A stretch of DNA of 52,002 nucleotides. Origin: Candidatus Zixiibacteriota bacterium (lineage in GTDB: Bacteria; Zixibacteria; MSB-5A5; GN15; PGXB01). The stretch is from contig JAFGTT010000016.1 of assembly GCA_016933955.1 (NCBI GenBank), positions 1 through 52,002 of the forward strand. Direction: 5' to 3'. The position numbers were made by a program, and so were the translations under genes. This document shows, piece by piece, positions 41,817-49,150 of the stretch (its first letter is position 1; each line of letters starts with the position of its first letter). The notes under the pieces were generated by a model that made no database searches, was not told where the DNA came from, and saw only the letters and a list, made by a program, of their open reading frames with translations.

Positions 41817-42857
41817 CTATTTCCCGGAAATATTCGAAATCTGAATCGGTATGCCATCGGTAACCTGCATTAAACCGGTCAGAATAAGTGTATCGCCGGG
41901 ATTCAATCCCCCGCTGATCTGAATCGATCTTTCGGTCCGGATCCCGGTGGTAACCGGAACCGAACGGGCCAGGCCGTTTTCGCAGACAAAGACCCTATCA
42001 CCTTCCAGTCCGGGCAGTATCGCCCCGGTCGGAATGACAATCGCCTCGGCAATCCGTTCCAGTGTAATCTCGACCCGGGCAAACGAACCCGGAATTAAAA
42101 GACCCTTCGGATTAGGGATGGTGGCGCGGGCCTTAAGAGTCCGCGTGGCCGGATCGACTTTGACCTCCACGGCATATATCGTCCCCCGGTGTTTTTCCTC
42201 GGCTTCCCCGATTTGGATCATAACATCCATCCCTGCCGTGAGTTTGCCGGAATATTTTTCAGGCACCGAAAATTCCGCCTTGATCGGATCGATATCCTGC
42301 ATCGTCGCCACCAGCGTCGTCGGCGTCACATACGATCCCTCGCTGATATATCGCAGGCCGACCACCCCATCAAAAGGTGCCCTGATCTCGGTCTCGGCCA
42401 GTTGCGATTCGATCACTTCCCGTTCCGCCCGGATTATATTAAGAGCGTTAAGAGCCCGATCGTAATCCTCCTGGCTGATTCCGCTGATATCATGCAACGC
42501 CCGTTTGCGCCGCTCTTCATCGACCGCCAGGGCTTCCTCGAGTTGCTTACGCTTCAGCTCCGCCTGCAATTCCCGATCGTTTATTTTCAATAGGATATCG
42601 CCCCCCCGGACCTCCCGTCCCTCCTCAAAAAACACCCCCGTCACCCGACCCGATACCTCCGGACGCAATTCAACTTCCTCGTTGGCTAGAAGCGTTCCCG
42701 TAGTAAAAATCTTATTCTCCAACGGTTGCGGATGTAATACCATCGCCTCGACCGAAACCGCTCTCCCGCCCCCGCGGGTCTGCGGCGAAACATCGCTGTT
42801 ATTACATCCGGCGATAATCAGAATAGCAGATACACACAAAAAACGAATCAGGTTCAT
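41817..42857 (-). CDS. RND periplasmic adaptor lipoprotein
   Basis: A 346-residue membrane-fusion protein for the RND pump. It begins with a lipoprotein signal, MNLIRFLCVSAILIIAGC. The lipoyl/hairpin region follows (FTTGTLLANEEVELRPEVSG and a coiled-coil of about 60 residues), then a beta-barrel with PFDGVVGLRYISEGSYVTPT and GAILPGLEGDRVFVCENGL near the end. I chose the ATG at 42857; a longer frame from 43001 would put 48 residues ahead of the signal. It lies 12 bases from the permease gene in one operon. Confidence 0.88.
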   Translation of the reverse strand: MNLIRFLCVSAILIIAGCNNSDVSPQTRGGGRAVSVEAMVLHPQPLENKIFTTGTLLANEEVELRPEVSGRVTGVFFEEGREVRGGDILLKINDRELQAELKRKQLEEALAVDEERRKRALHDISGISQEDYDRALNALNIIRAEREVIESQLAETEIRAPFDGVVGLRYISEGSYVTPTTLVATMQDIDPIKAEFSVPEKYSGKLTAGMDVMIQIGEAEEKHRGTIYAVEVKVDPATRTLKARATIPNPKGLLIPGSFARVEITLERIAEAIVIPTGAILPGLEGDRVFVCENGLARSVPVTTGIRTERSIQISGGLNPGDTLILTGLMQVTDGIPIQISNISGK

Positions 42858-43128
42858 TCTATATATACTCCCGAAAAACATAATTGCGCTAATATACTCG
42901 GAATGCCGACACTTCAAAAGGCCTTTTTTAAAAAGACCCCATCGGAATATAAGAATAGCCGATAAACCGGGGCCGCCCGGCTGGCAGACTACCGCCGTCA
43001 TCGTTTAATGTACTTCTCAATACATTTGTTTCAAAATTAGTCTTATATCCCGATTCGGATGTCCAATCAGAAGGAAATACAATAAGGTGTTCCGAAACGG
43101 ACACTGCTCTTCATAAAGGAAAAAAGTT

Positions 43129-43515
43129 GTGAAAAAGCCCGCATTGTTCCTCATGTTGCTTACTTTCGCCTGCGCTTCCATTGCCACGGCCCAACCGAAA
43201 CCTCCCACTACCGAGGATTTCATAAACCGAATGAAAGAACAACTGGCATTGACCGACAAACAGGTCGATTCGGTTACTGCTATTTTTAAGGCCTCCAAAA
43301 TTCAGGAATTATCAGAAAAGATGCGATCCGGCGACGATGACCCCGATGCCAGACACGAAATCATGGAATCAATGCGTTCCGAAATGGATAAGATCAACGA
43401 ACAAATCAAAGGCCTTTTGACCAATGAACAGAAAGAGAAATTCGAGCAAATCCGGCAGGAACGCCGGAAGCCGAGGTCCGGCTGTGAACCCGGAGATCGA
43501 GGTCCCGGGCGTTAA
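43129..43515 (+). CDS. Spy/CpxP-like periplasmic protein
   Basis: A 128-residue secreted protein with a signal peptide (ALFLMLLTFACASIATA), then a mostly helical region with LTDKQVDSVTAIFKASKIQE and LLTNEQKEKFEQIRQERRK. These match the LTxxQ repeats of Spy/CpxP chaperone-like proteins. It is read from a GTG at 43129 with AAAGG upstream, divergent from the RND operon. CpxP-like proteins buffer envelope stress, and pairing with an efflux pump is plausible, but regulation is not shown. Confidence 0.75.
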   Translation: MKKPALFLMLLTFACASIATAQPKPPTTEDFINRMKEQLALTDKQVDSVTAIFKASKIQELSEKMRSGDDDPDARHEIMESMRSEMDKINEQIKGLLTNEQKEKFEQIRQERRKPRSGCEPGDRGPGR

Positions 43516-43629
43516 ATGGAGAGTGCGATTTTGGGGACGATAGCGAAAATAATCTCATTTACCACATAGCATTAATTTAACTCTCCTTAAACCCCCTTAG
43601 GAAAGAGCCCCCCTATGGCTCGTCCCGAC

Positions 43630-43659
43630 TGGAGGACGGGGAAATTCCCCCGTCTTCCA
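43630..43659. terminator. Strong hairpin between envelope genes
   Basis: A 12-bp stem, TGGAGGACGGGG (43630-43641) with CCCCGTCTTCCA (43648-43659), containing one G-T pair, with a 6-base loop. It lacks a U-run directly after it, so termination is uncertain; it lies in the gap after the Spy-like gene. Confidence 0.4.
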
Positions 43660-43811
43660 TAGTCTATGGCCTCCTTTTAAATATCCGAATCCCCCATACC
43701 CCTAAACACCCGGCATAATTGTGACCCGATAGCAGATCCTTGCCGTTCATCTTCACGGTAAAGCGAACATTCCATCCTGTCGATCTTATTAGAAAAACAC
43801 CCGGAACCATA

Positions 43812-44891
43812 ATGACAGAATATTCGCCCAGATTAACCATAATCGTATTTTCAGCCCTGATTTTTATCTTGATAGCGCCGCTCTCCCGGGCAGAAAATCC
43901 CGACGAAGTTTCCTCAAAAATCGACAGGTGCCGGACTCTTATCGATTCTGATAGTCTTATCGAGGCCATTGCGTCACTCGAGGAACTCTATCATAAGGAT
44001 CCGGGCCGGATGGATATCGGAGATCTGCTTGTCAAATCATGCAAATTCCTGGGAGTGAAATATTACGGGCAATCGCTCTATACCGAGGCTATAACCGCCT
44101 GGAAAAAAGCCCTTGAAATAGAACCCGGCAACAGGGAAATCCTGGGTTATATCGCCCGATGCGAGGCCGAAATTATCGGCCTGGCCAAAGCCAGTGGCCT
44201 GGATACGACTGCCGCCGCCGATCAATTACCCTTGACAAACCAGGAAATAACCCCGGTCCATACCGCCGAAGAACCTGACACTTCCGAATCAAAGACAACG
44301 GCAATAACAGAGAATAAACCCGATTCGACCACCGCCTCGAAAACAATTGAATCCGGTATCTTAAACGAAGATTCAACCGGTTATGGCATCCCCCGCAGTC
44401 ATTTCTCCTCAGGTCTGGAAACAGGTCTGGCGGCCAGGTCCGATGGCGCCGATACCCGGAGTTCGAACGGCTGGTATTTTAACGGTTTTATCGAACTCAC
44501 TCCCGGACAATCCAGGGTCGCTCTCCGATTCGAGGTCATGTATGCCCGGTTGTACCACAAAGGTTCCATGGCGTCGGATTTCTCCGATGAGGAACTACTG
44601 AATATTTCGGGAGGCAGTCTCGATGCCACAATCATCAACCGGTTGACCAAAACCTCCTCCCTGCGGTTTTTTGCCGGTCCCGGAGTGTACGAGGTTGATC
44701 GTATCGACCATAATTCCACCGAAACCGATGAAATAATTCACAGCAAAACCGGCCTCGGTTTGAATCTCGGGATCGGCTGGAAAAAGCGATTCCCTTCTTT
44801 TGCCATCCTCACCAATATCCGCTACATCTACATATCACCGTCCATCAGTCCCAACCTGTTGACCCTGTCGTTCGGACTGGCCACCCTGTAA
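43812..44891 (+). CDS. TPR-containing envelope protein with C-terminal barrel region
   Basis: A 359-residue protein with a signal peptide (LTIIVFSALIFILIAPLSRA). Two TPR-like helical repeats (about 30-110, e.g. SLIEAIASLEELYHKDPGR and LYTEAITAWKKALEIEPGNR) follow, then a low-complexity Thr/Glu/Ser/Lys linker (about 125-190). The C-terminal 160 residues are amphipathic strands ending FAILTNIRYIYISPSISPNL and LLTLSFGLATL, as in outer-membrane beta-barrels. The ATG at 43812 begins directly before the signal; a 24-codon upstream extension is out of character. Function unknown. Confidence 0.65.
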   Translation: MTEYSPRLTIIVFSALIFILIAPLSRAENPDEVSSKIDRCRTLIDSDSLIEAIASLEELYHKDPGRMDIGDLLVKSCKFLGVKYYGQSLYTEAITAWKKALEIEPGNREILGYIARCEAEIIGLAKASGLDTTAAADQLPLTNQEITPVHTAEEPDTSESKTTAITENKPDSTTASKTIESGILNEDSTGYGIPRSHFSSGLETGLAARSDGADTRSSNGWYFNGFIELTPGQSRVALRFEVMYARLYHKGSMASDFSDEELLNISGGSLDATIINRLTKTSSLRFFAGPGVYEVDRIDHNSTETDEIIHSKTGLGLNLGIGWKKRFPSFAILTNIRYIYISPSISPNLLTLSFGLATL

Positions 44892-44988
44892 CGCTCTTTC
44901 CCAACCGCAGTTATTGCATTTCCTCGTCAATCGGCTTTTGTCATAATTGGTTTTGAAACCGTGAAACCCCGCCTTATAATGGAACCAT

Positions 44989-45804
44989 ATGATTTTACCG
45001 TTCAATATCAGAAAATACGGCCGCTCTCCATTCACGGCGGCGGTTCTTCATGGCGGCCCCGGCGCCCCCGGATATATGGCCCCGGTGGCCCGTGAACTGG
45101 CTTGTACCATCGGCGTTCTTGAACCCCTTCAAACCAGAGATTCACTGGAAGGACAGATTGCCGAGCTGGCCGAACAGCTGACTGCGAATGCCGACCGCCC
45201 GGTCACCCTGATCGGTTCCTCATGGGGCGCCGTCCTGGCTCTGTTCCTGGCCGCGCGTTACGGGAATCTGACCGATAAAATCATCCTGGTCGGAAGCGCC
45301 GTGTTCGATTCCGACAGTTCCGCAAAAATCGAGGGGGTCCGCCTGTCACGGATGTCGGCTGATAAGCGGCGGCGCTACGAAAAATTGCGGCAGGAATTTA
45401 TTCTGGCCCCGGCCGATAAACGCGACCGCGTGATGGCCGAATGGGGCCACCTGCTCGATCAAACCGACCAGTATCATCCCCTGCCGGCCGAATCGGAAGC
45501 CCTGGAGGTGCAGTATGATTTGCATACCAAAGTCTGGACCGATTTCATCTCATGGCGCGACCGCCCGGGAGCTCTCAAGGCCGAATTCGGCAAAATAACC
45601 GCCCCGGTAGTGGTAATCCATGGTGAGTACGATCCCCATCCGCTTGAAGGTATCCGGCCCTTTCTCGAATCCTGTCTCCCTTATACGCGCTTTTATATTC
45701 TGCCCCGATGCGGCCATTACCCCTGGATTGAAAAATACGCCTGCCATGATTTTTTTGAGATACTGAAAAGTGAACTGAAAAAAAACGAAGGCCGGAATAC
45801 ATAG
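44989..45804 (+). CDS. Alpha/beta hydrolase (proline-iminopeptidase-like fold)
   Basis: A 271-residue alpha/beta hydrolase. The oxyanion loop is LHGGPGAPGYM (about 20-30), the nucleophile elbow GSSWGAVLALFLA (Ser about 75), the acid in VIHGEYDPHPLEG (about 206-218) and the His in LPRCGHYPWIEKYA (about 241-254). The HGGPG start is typical of proline iminopeptidase and related hydrolases, but the cap domain is short, so the substrate is open. It is convergent with the BlaR1-like gene. Confidence 0.85.
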   Translation: MILPFNIRKYGRSPFTAAVLHGGPGAPGYMAPVARELACTIGVLEPLQTRDSLEGQIAELAEQLTANADRPVTLIGSSWGAVLALFLAARYGNLTDKIILVGSAVFDSDSSAKIEGVRLSRMSADKRRRYEKLRQEFILAPADKRDRVMAEWGHLLDQTDQYHPLPAESEALEVQYDLHTKVWTDFISWRDRPGALKAEFGKITAPVVVIHGEYDPHPLEGIRPFLESCLPYTRFYILPRCGHYPWIEKYACHDFFEILKSELKKNEGRNT

Positions 45805-45861
45805 TACCCCGGCCCTTATAACTATCTCGAATTGGAATGGCTGTTCGATTCGTCTTCCGGA

Positions 45862-47325
45862 TCAGCCTTCTTTCTTAATTACCTTCCTGTTTTTTTCCGG
45901 CTGATCGCCTTTTCCATCAAGTGAAAAAGTAATATTATATGCTACCCACACCGTTATCGGCTTCCCGTCCTGCTCACCGGGGATGTAATTGCAGGTGTAA
46001 GCCGATTTTAATGCCGCCTCATCAAGCATCTTTTCTCCTGATGATTTCTTAATCATCACTTTCTGCACCGTCCCCGCCTCATCGACCAGTACTTGGACCC
46101 ACACAACCCCCTCGATTCCGGCCTTTTGGGCCTCTATCGGGTATTCCGGCGGAACACATTTAATCTGCTCCGGGGCTTTGGTCAGGGCAACAAACTCGTC
46201 GGGCGACGGCCATTTGTCCTTTGTCGAATCGACCATCCCGGCCTTCACCTTCTCTTTTACCACCGCTCCCTTGGCCGGGTCATCATCGGCCCAGATCCTT
46301 ACCCCGGCCAGACCGATCATCAAAACCATAGCGGGAACTGCCAGAAGCATCACCGGCAGGCGGCCGGTAGCAGTGGTTCTTTTTCCTTTTCTAAGGATCG
46401 ACATAATTCTCTCCTCCAATTGTGATTTATTTGCCATATCGGCGCCGCACGACAGTACCGGGCGGTAATTTCCCATACGCCGTGCCAGGGCTACCAGCGA
46501 TTGGGCGAAATCGCCCGGATCGGCGCCGCCGTTGATCACAAAGTCATCACAGGTTTTATCCGATTCGATTATCATCCTCCGGCGGAGCAACCAGACCAGC
46601 GGATTAAACCAGTTCACCGCCAGAACCAGCGATCCGATATAAGCCCAGATCAGATCATGCCGCCTGATATGTGCCAGTTCATGCATCAATATCATCCTCA
46701 GTTCACCTGCTTGAAAGCCGCCCGGCTTCGACGGCAAGATGACAGTCGGATTAAAAAGACCGAAAACAAAGGGTGCCTGAACCTTGGTCGATACGGCCAG
46801 ATTGGCCGGCCGGTCCAGACCATACGATTGCGCCAGGCTTGATGCAGTCCTGATAATTTCCTCATCCATCACCCGACAGGATTGCCGGATTATTCGCCTC
46901 GCCGCAATTATTCCATACCCGAATCGACCCAGAACCACCATAACTCCCCCGACCCAGACCGGAAATAACCACATAATCACAGGTAAACCTGCAAAAACTG
47001 GTCGGCCGGTTGTATCCGTCCCGGCTGTATCGGGCATAGCCGCCGAAGCAACCATAGCCCGCCACGAGGCCGGAAATGAATCGGTGAGAGGCAGATTAAA
47101 CGCCGGCGTGACCAGGGATAACAGCGGAAGAAGAACAATCGCCGCCAGGGCCGTCCGGCTGACCAAATTCCGGGTGGCCGGGGCGGCCCGATTCATTAAA
47201 CCCACCACCGCCAGACCGATCGCGGCGATCAGGGCGCTCTTTATTATAAGAAGTAACGGCCATTGCAAAACCGCCGATCCATCCCTCAGGAAGAATGGAA
47301 GATATTCCAGCATATACATTTTCAT
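45862..47325 (-). CDS. M56 (BlaR1-like) peptidase with TonB C-terminal domain
   Basis: A 487-residue membrane protein. Four hydrophobic segments surround an M56 zinc peptidase domain with MHELAHIRRHDLIW (HExxH about 217-221) and the loop AVNWFNPLVWLLRRRMIIES. A further hydrophobic segment near 330 is followed by a periplasmic TonB-type C-terminal domain (PPEYPIEAQKAGIEGVVWVQ and VVWVQVLVDEAGTVQKVMIK). In BlaR1 the extracellular sensor is a penicillin-binding domain; here a TonB domain replaces it, so the signal may be a cell-envelope or transporter state. It is coupled by a 4-base overlap to the BlaI-like repressor and should cleave it. Confidence 0.85.
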   Translation of the reverse strand: MKMYMLEYLPFFLRDGSAVLQWPLLLIIKSALIAAIGLAVVGLMNRAAPATRNLVSRTALAAIVLLPLLSLVTPAFNLPLTDSFPASWRAMVASAAMPDTAGTDTTGRPVFAGLPVIMWLFPVWVGGVMVVLGRFGYGIIAARRIIRQSCRVMDEEIIRTASSLAQSYGLDRPANLAVSTKVQAPFVFGLFNPTVILPSKPGGFQAGELRMILMHELAHIRRHDLIWAYIGSLVLAVNWFNPLVWLLRRRMIIESDKTCDDFVINGGADPGDFAQSLVALARRMGNYRPVLSCGADMANKSQLEERIMSILRKGKRTTATGRLPVMLLAVPAMVLMIGLAGVRIWADDDPAKGAVVKEKVKAGMVDSTKDKWPSPDEFVALTKAPEQIKCVPPEYPIEAQKAGIEGVVWVQVLVDEAGTVQKVMIKKSSGEKMLDEAALKSAYTCNYIPGEQDGKPITVWVAYNITFSLDGKGDQPEKNRKVIKKEG

Positions 47326-47720
47326 CCCTCCTTGGCCCGTGCCTCGCGAATCACCTGTTCGAGCCGTTCCAGTTCGTCATCGGTAAGCTGTGTTGCCGAT
47401 AGGCTGACCAGCGAGGCAACCGCGTTTTCGACCGAACCATCATAAAAAGTCCGCACCAGATGTTTCATAGCCGAACGGGCCGCCGTGTCGCGGTTGAGAG
47501 TCGGATGATAAATATACTGACGCCCTTCTTTCTCGTGCCGGACAAAACCCTTCTCCTCCAGAATCCCCAGAAGCGCCCGAACCGCCGAGTAGCTGGGGGG
47601 ATCGGGGAGAGTCCGATGGATTTCAGCGGCGGTAGCCTTTTCCATCCGATAAATAATATCCATTATTTGGCGTTCGCGCATGGAGAGCCGGTCAAACAGC
47701 CTGGATTTGGATTTTTTCAT
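47322..47720 (-). CDS. BlaI/MecI-family repressor
   Basis: A 132-residue winged-helix repressor. Blocks include LSMRERQIMDIIYRMEKATA and DPPSYSAVRALLGILEEKGF, matching BlaI/MecI helix-turn-helix and dimerisation regions, and a cleavage-type loop HEKEGRQYIYHPTLNRD. BlaI proteins sit on paired operators and are removed by their BlaR1 peptidase. The start overlaps the BlaR1-like gene's 5' end arrangement (ATGA), and two operator copies lie upstream. Confidence 0.87.
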   Translation of the reverse strand: MKKSKSRLFDRLSMRERQIMDIIYRMEKATAAEIHRTLPDPPSYSAVRALLGILEEKGFVRHEKEGRQYIYHPTLNRDTAARSAMKHLVRTFYDGSVENAVASLVSLSATQLTDDELERLEQVIREARAKEG

Positions 47721-47777
47721 GGCCTCTCCTTTTTTTATTAAGGGACGTTCCCGTGGTTCGGGCCGTTTAAAACTTTC

Positions 47778-47840
47778 TGCTAAAAATTTAGCAATAAAAT
47801 CCCGCCTGTCAAGACAAAAATGCTAAAATATTAGCATTTT
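47778..47840. promoter_or_regulatory. Promoter with paired BlaI-type operators
   Basis: Two 16-bp dyads, TGCTAAAAATTTAGCA (47778-47793) and TGCTAAAATATTAGCA (47821-47836), bracket a minus-strand promoter: TTGACA (complement of 47807-47812), 16 bases and TAAATT (complement of 47785-47790). The first dyad covers the -10. The paired layout fits cooperative repression by the BlaI-like protein. Confidence 0.72.
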
Positions 47841-47947
47841 AAAGAAAAAGTGTTACCCATGTAATGAGTCTGTTTTGTTACCTATTTCCCCGGTCTAATT
47901 TTGACCATCTCCCCGGATTATACTCGCTTTCATTCCCGCCCCTTTCT

Positions 47948-48000
47948 GTCATTCCCGCGAAAGTGAATCCAATCTTCGTAGCCCACTCAACGGGTTTTAT
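47948..48000. repeat. REP-like intergenic element, copy 1
   Basis: GTCATTCCCGCGAAAG, then GAATCCAAT, GTAGCCCACTCAACGGGTT, closely resembles the element at 51764-51816. It looks like a palindromic repeat of the GTCATTCCCGCGAAAGCGGGAATCC type common between genes. Confidence 0.5.
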
Positions 48001-48132
48001 AAGCCGGATATATCAAACCTCACCGTAGAAAATCCTTATACCCGCAAAACCAATCATTTTAATCCCGGATGACCGGTCTGCAAACAAATTCCCGGCTAAT
48101 TCCCCAAATTGCAAAAATAATTATCAAATCCC

Positions 48133-48176
48133 TTGACAAAATGTTTGGCTTGCCATACATTATTTGCTTTGGCAAA
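48133..48176 (+). promoter_or_regulatory. Promoter and probable DtxR-type operator
   Basis: TTGACA (48133-48138), 17 bases, TACATT (48156-48161). Short dyads TGGCTTGCCA (48146-48155) in the spacer and TTTGCTTTGGCAAA (48163-48176) after the -10 are plausible self-binding sites for the downstream regulator. Confidence 0.55.
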
Positions 48177-48200
48177 CAAAGAACTGCTGGGATCGATAAA

Positions 48201-48728
48201 ATGATGACGCCTCGTTTATTAAGCTCCAGTCTCGAAGATTATATCGAAACGATTTATCATCTCATCGACGAAAAACAATCCGCCCGGGTAAAAGATATCT
48301 CCAGGCGTCTGAAGGTTAACTACCCTTCGGTAACCGGGGCCCTCAAAGCCCTGAACAAAAGAAACCTGGTCAATTATACCCCTTATGAACATGTTACCCT
48401 GACCCCCGAAGGCAGAGAGATCGCCGCCGATGTTATCAGAAGGCATGAAGCATTGCGGAAGTTTTTCGTAAATGTCCTTTCTGTCGAGGAACATGAAGCC
48501 GACCGGGCCGCCTGTGAAATGGAGCATGCCATATCCAAACCCATCCTTGAAAGGATTATGCGCTTCGTCGATTTCATCGAAACTTGCCCTGCGGGCGGCG
48601 CCCAATGGAAAGAGGGCCTCGGTTATACATGCACCCATGGAATCCATGCGAAAAAGCAGACCGGATCCACCAAAACCAAATGCCCGTGCAAAACACAGAA
48701 AAAAGGCCGGACGCGGAAAAAACCATGA
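48201..48728 (+). CDS. DtxR/MntR-family metal-dependent regulator
   Basis: A 175-residue regulator. It opens with SLEDYIETIYHLIDEKQSAR, carrying the Asp and Glu that ligate metal. The winged helix is ISRRLKVNYPSVTGALKAL, and the dimerisation domain reads RRHEALRKFFVNVL and AACEMEHAIS. The Cys-x2-Glu-His arrangement (ACEMEH) resembles the IdeR/DtxR primary metal site (Cys, Glu, His) rather than the MntR Glu-Glu-His. There is no SH3-like domain; instead a Cys- and Lys-rich tail follows (TCTHGIHAKKQTGSTKTKCPCK). The in-frame upstream start at 48069 lies before the promoter, so 48201 is chosen. It is coupled (ATGA) to the His-rich gene. Confidence 0.82.
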   Translation: MMTPRLLSSSLEDYIETIYHLIDEKQSARVKDISRRLKVNYPSVTGALKALNKRNLVNYTPYEHVTLTPEGREIAADVIRRHEALRKFFVNVLSVEEHEADRAACEMEHAISKPILERIMRFVDFIETCPAGGAQWKEGLGYTCTHGIHAKKQTGSTKTKCPCKTQKKGRTRKKP

Positions 48729-49096
48729 GCTCCCGCAATGATATAATCTTTCGAAAAATGACGGCCGTTGCTCTACTGATCGCCATTACCGGCCTGTGTT
48801 ATCTGCCCTTCTCCAATCTGCATCTGCACACCCTGCCTGACGGGCGAATCATCGTCCACAGTCATGCTTATCCAGATCATAATTCCAATGGCCGGCACAA
48901 CCATTCACATCAGGAATTCACGCTTTACCAGACTCTGGCGCACATCTATGAAATAGACGCCCAGGTCTGCATCCGGTCCCTTCCTTTCGATTTAATTGCC
49001 CTTGATCTTCTCGATAATTTCGATGAAACTGTATGTCCGGATGTTTATATCTCGCGGGATACCGAACGCGCCCCTCCTCAACACCTCTTTTCCTGA
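48725..49096 (+). CDS. Histidine-rich membrane-anchored or secreted protein
   Basis: A 123-residue protein with an N-terminal hydrophobic segment (MTAVALLIAITGLCYLPF) and a His-rich stretch, HLHTLPDGRIIVHSHAYPDH and NGRHNHSHQEF. The His pattern suggests binding of Zn, Mn or Ni outside the cytoplasm. It overlaps the DtxR-like regulator by four bases (ATGA) and is followed after 54 bases by a TonB-dependent receptor. That suggests a metal-capture role in a metal-regulated operon. The family is not recognised; proteins of this shape occur near TonB receptors in Bacteroidota and relatives. Confidence 0.7.
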   Translation: MSSRNDIIFRKMTAVALLIAITGLCYLPFSNLHLHTLPDGRIIVHSHAYPDHNSNGRHNHSHQEFTLYQTLAHIYEIDAQVCIRSLPFDLIALDLLDNFDETVCPDVYISRDTERAPPQHLFS

Positions 49097-49150
49097 CACC
49101 ATTACAATTTAAATACTTCAAACTGTAAACCTGTTGGAAAGAGGTTAACA

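Noticed and set aside
48219-48647. 142-codon minus-strand ORF
   Set aside because: Antisense shadow of the DtxR-family gene, which shows metal and DNA-binding motifs.
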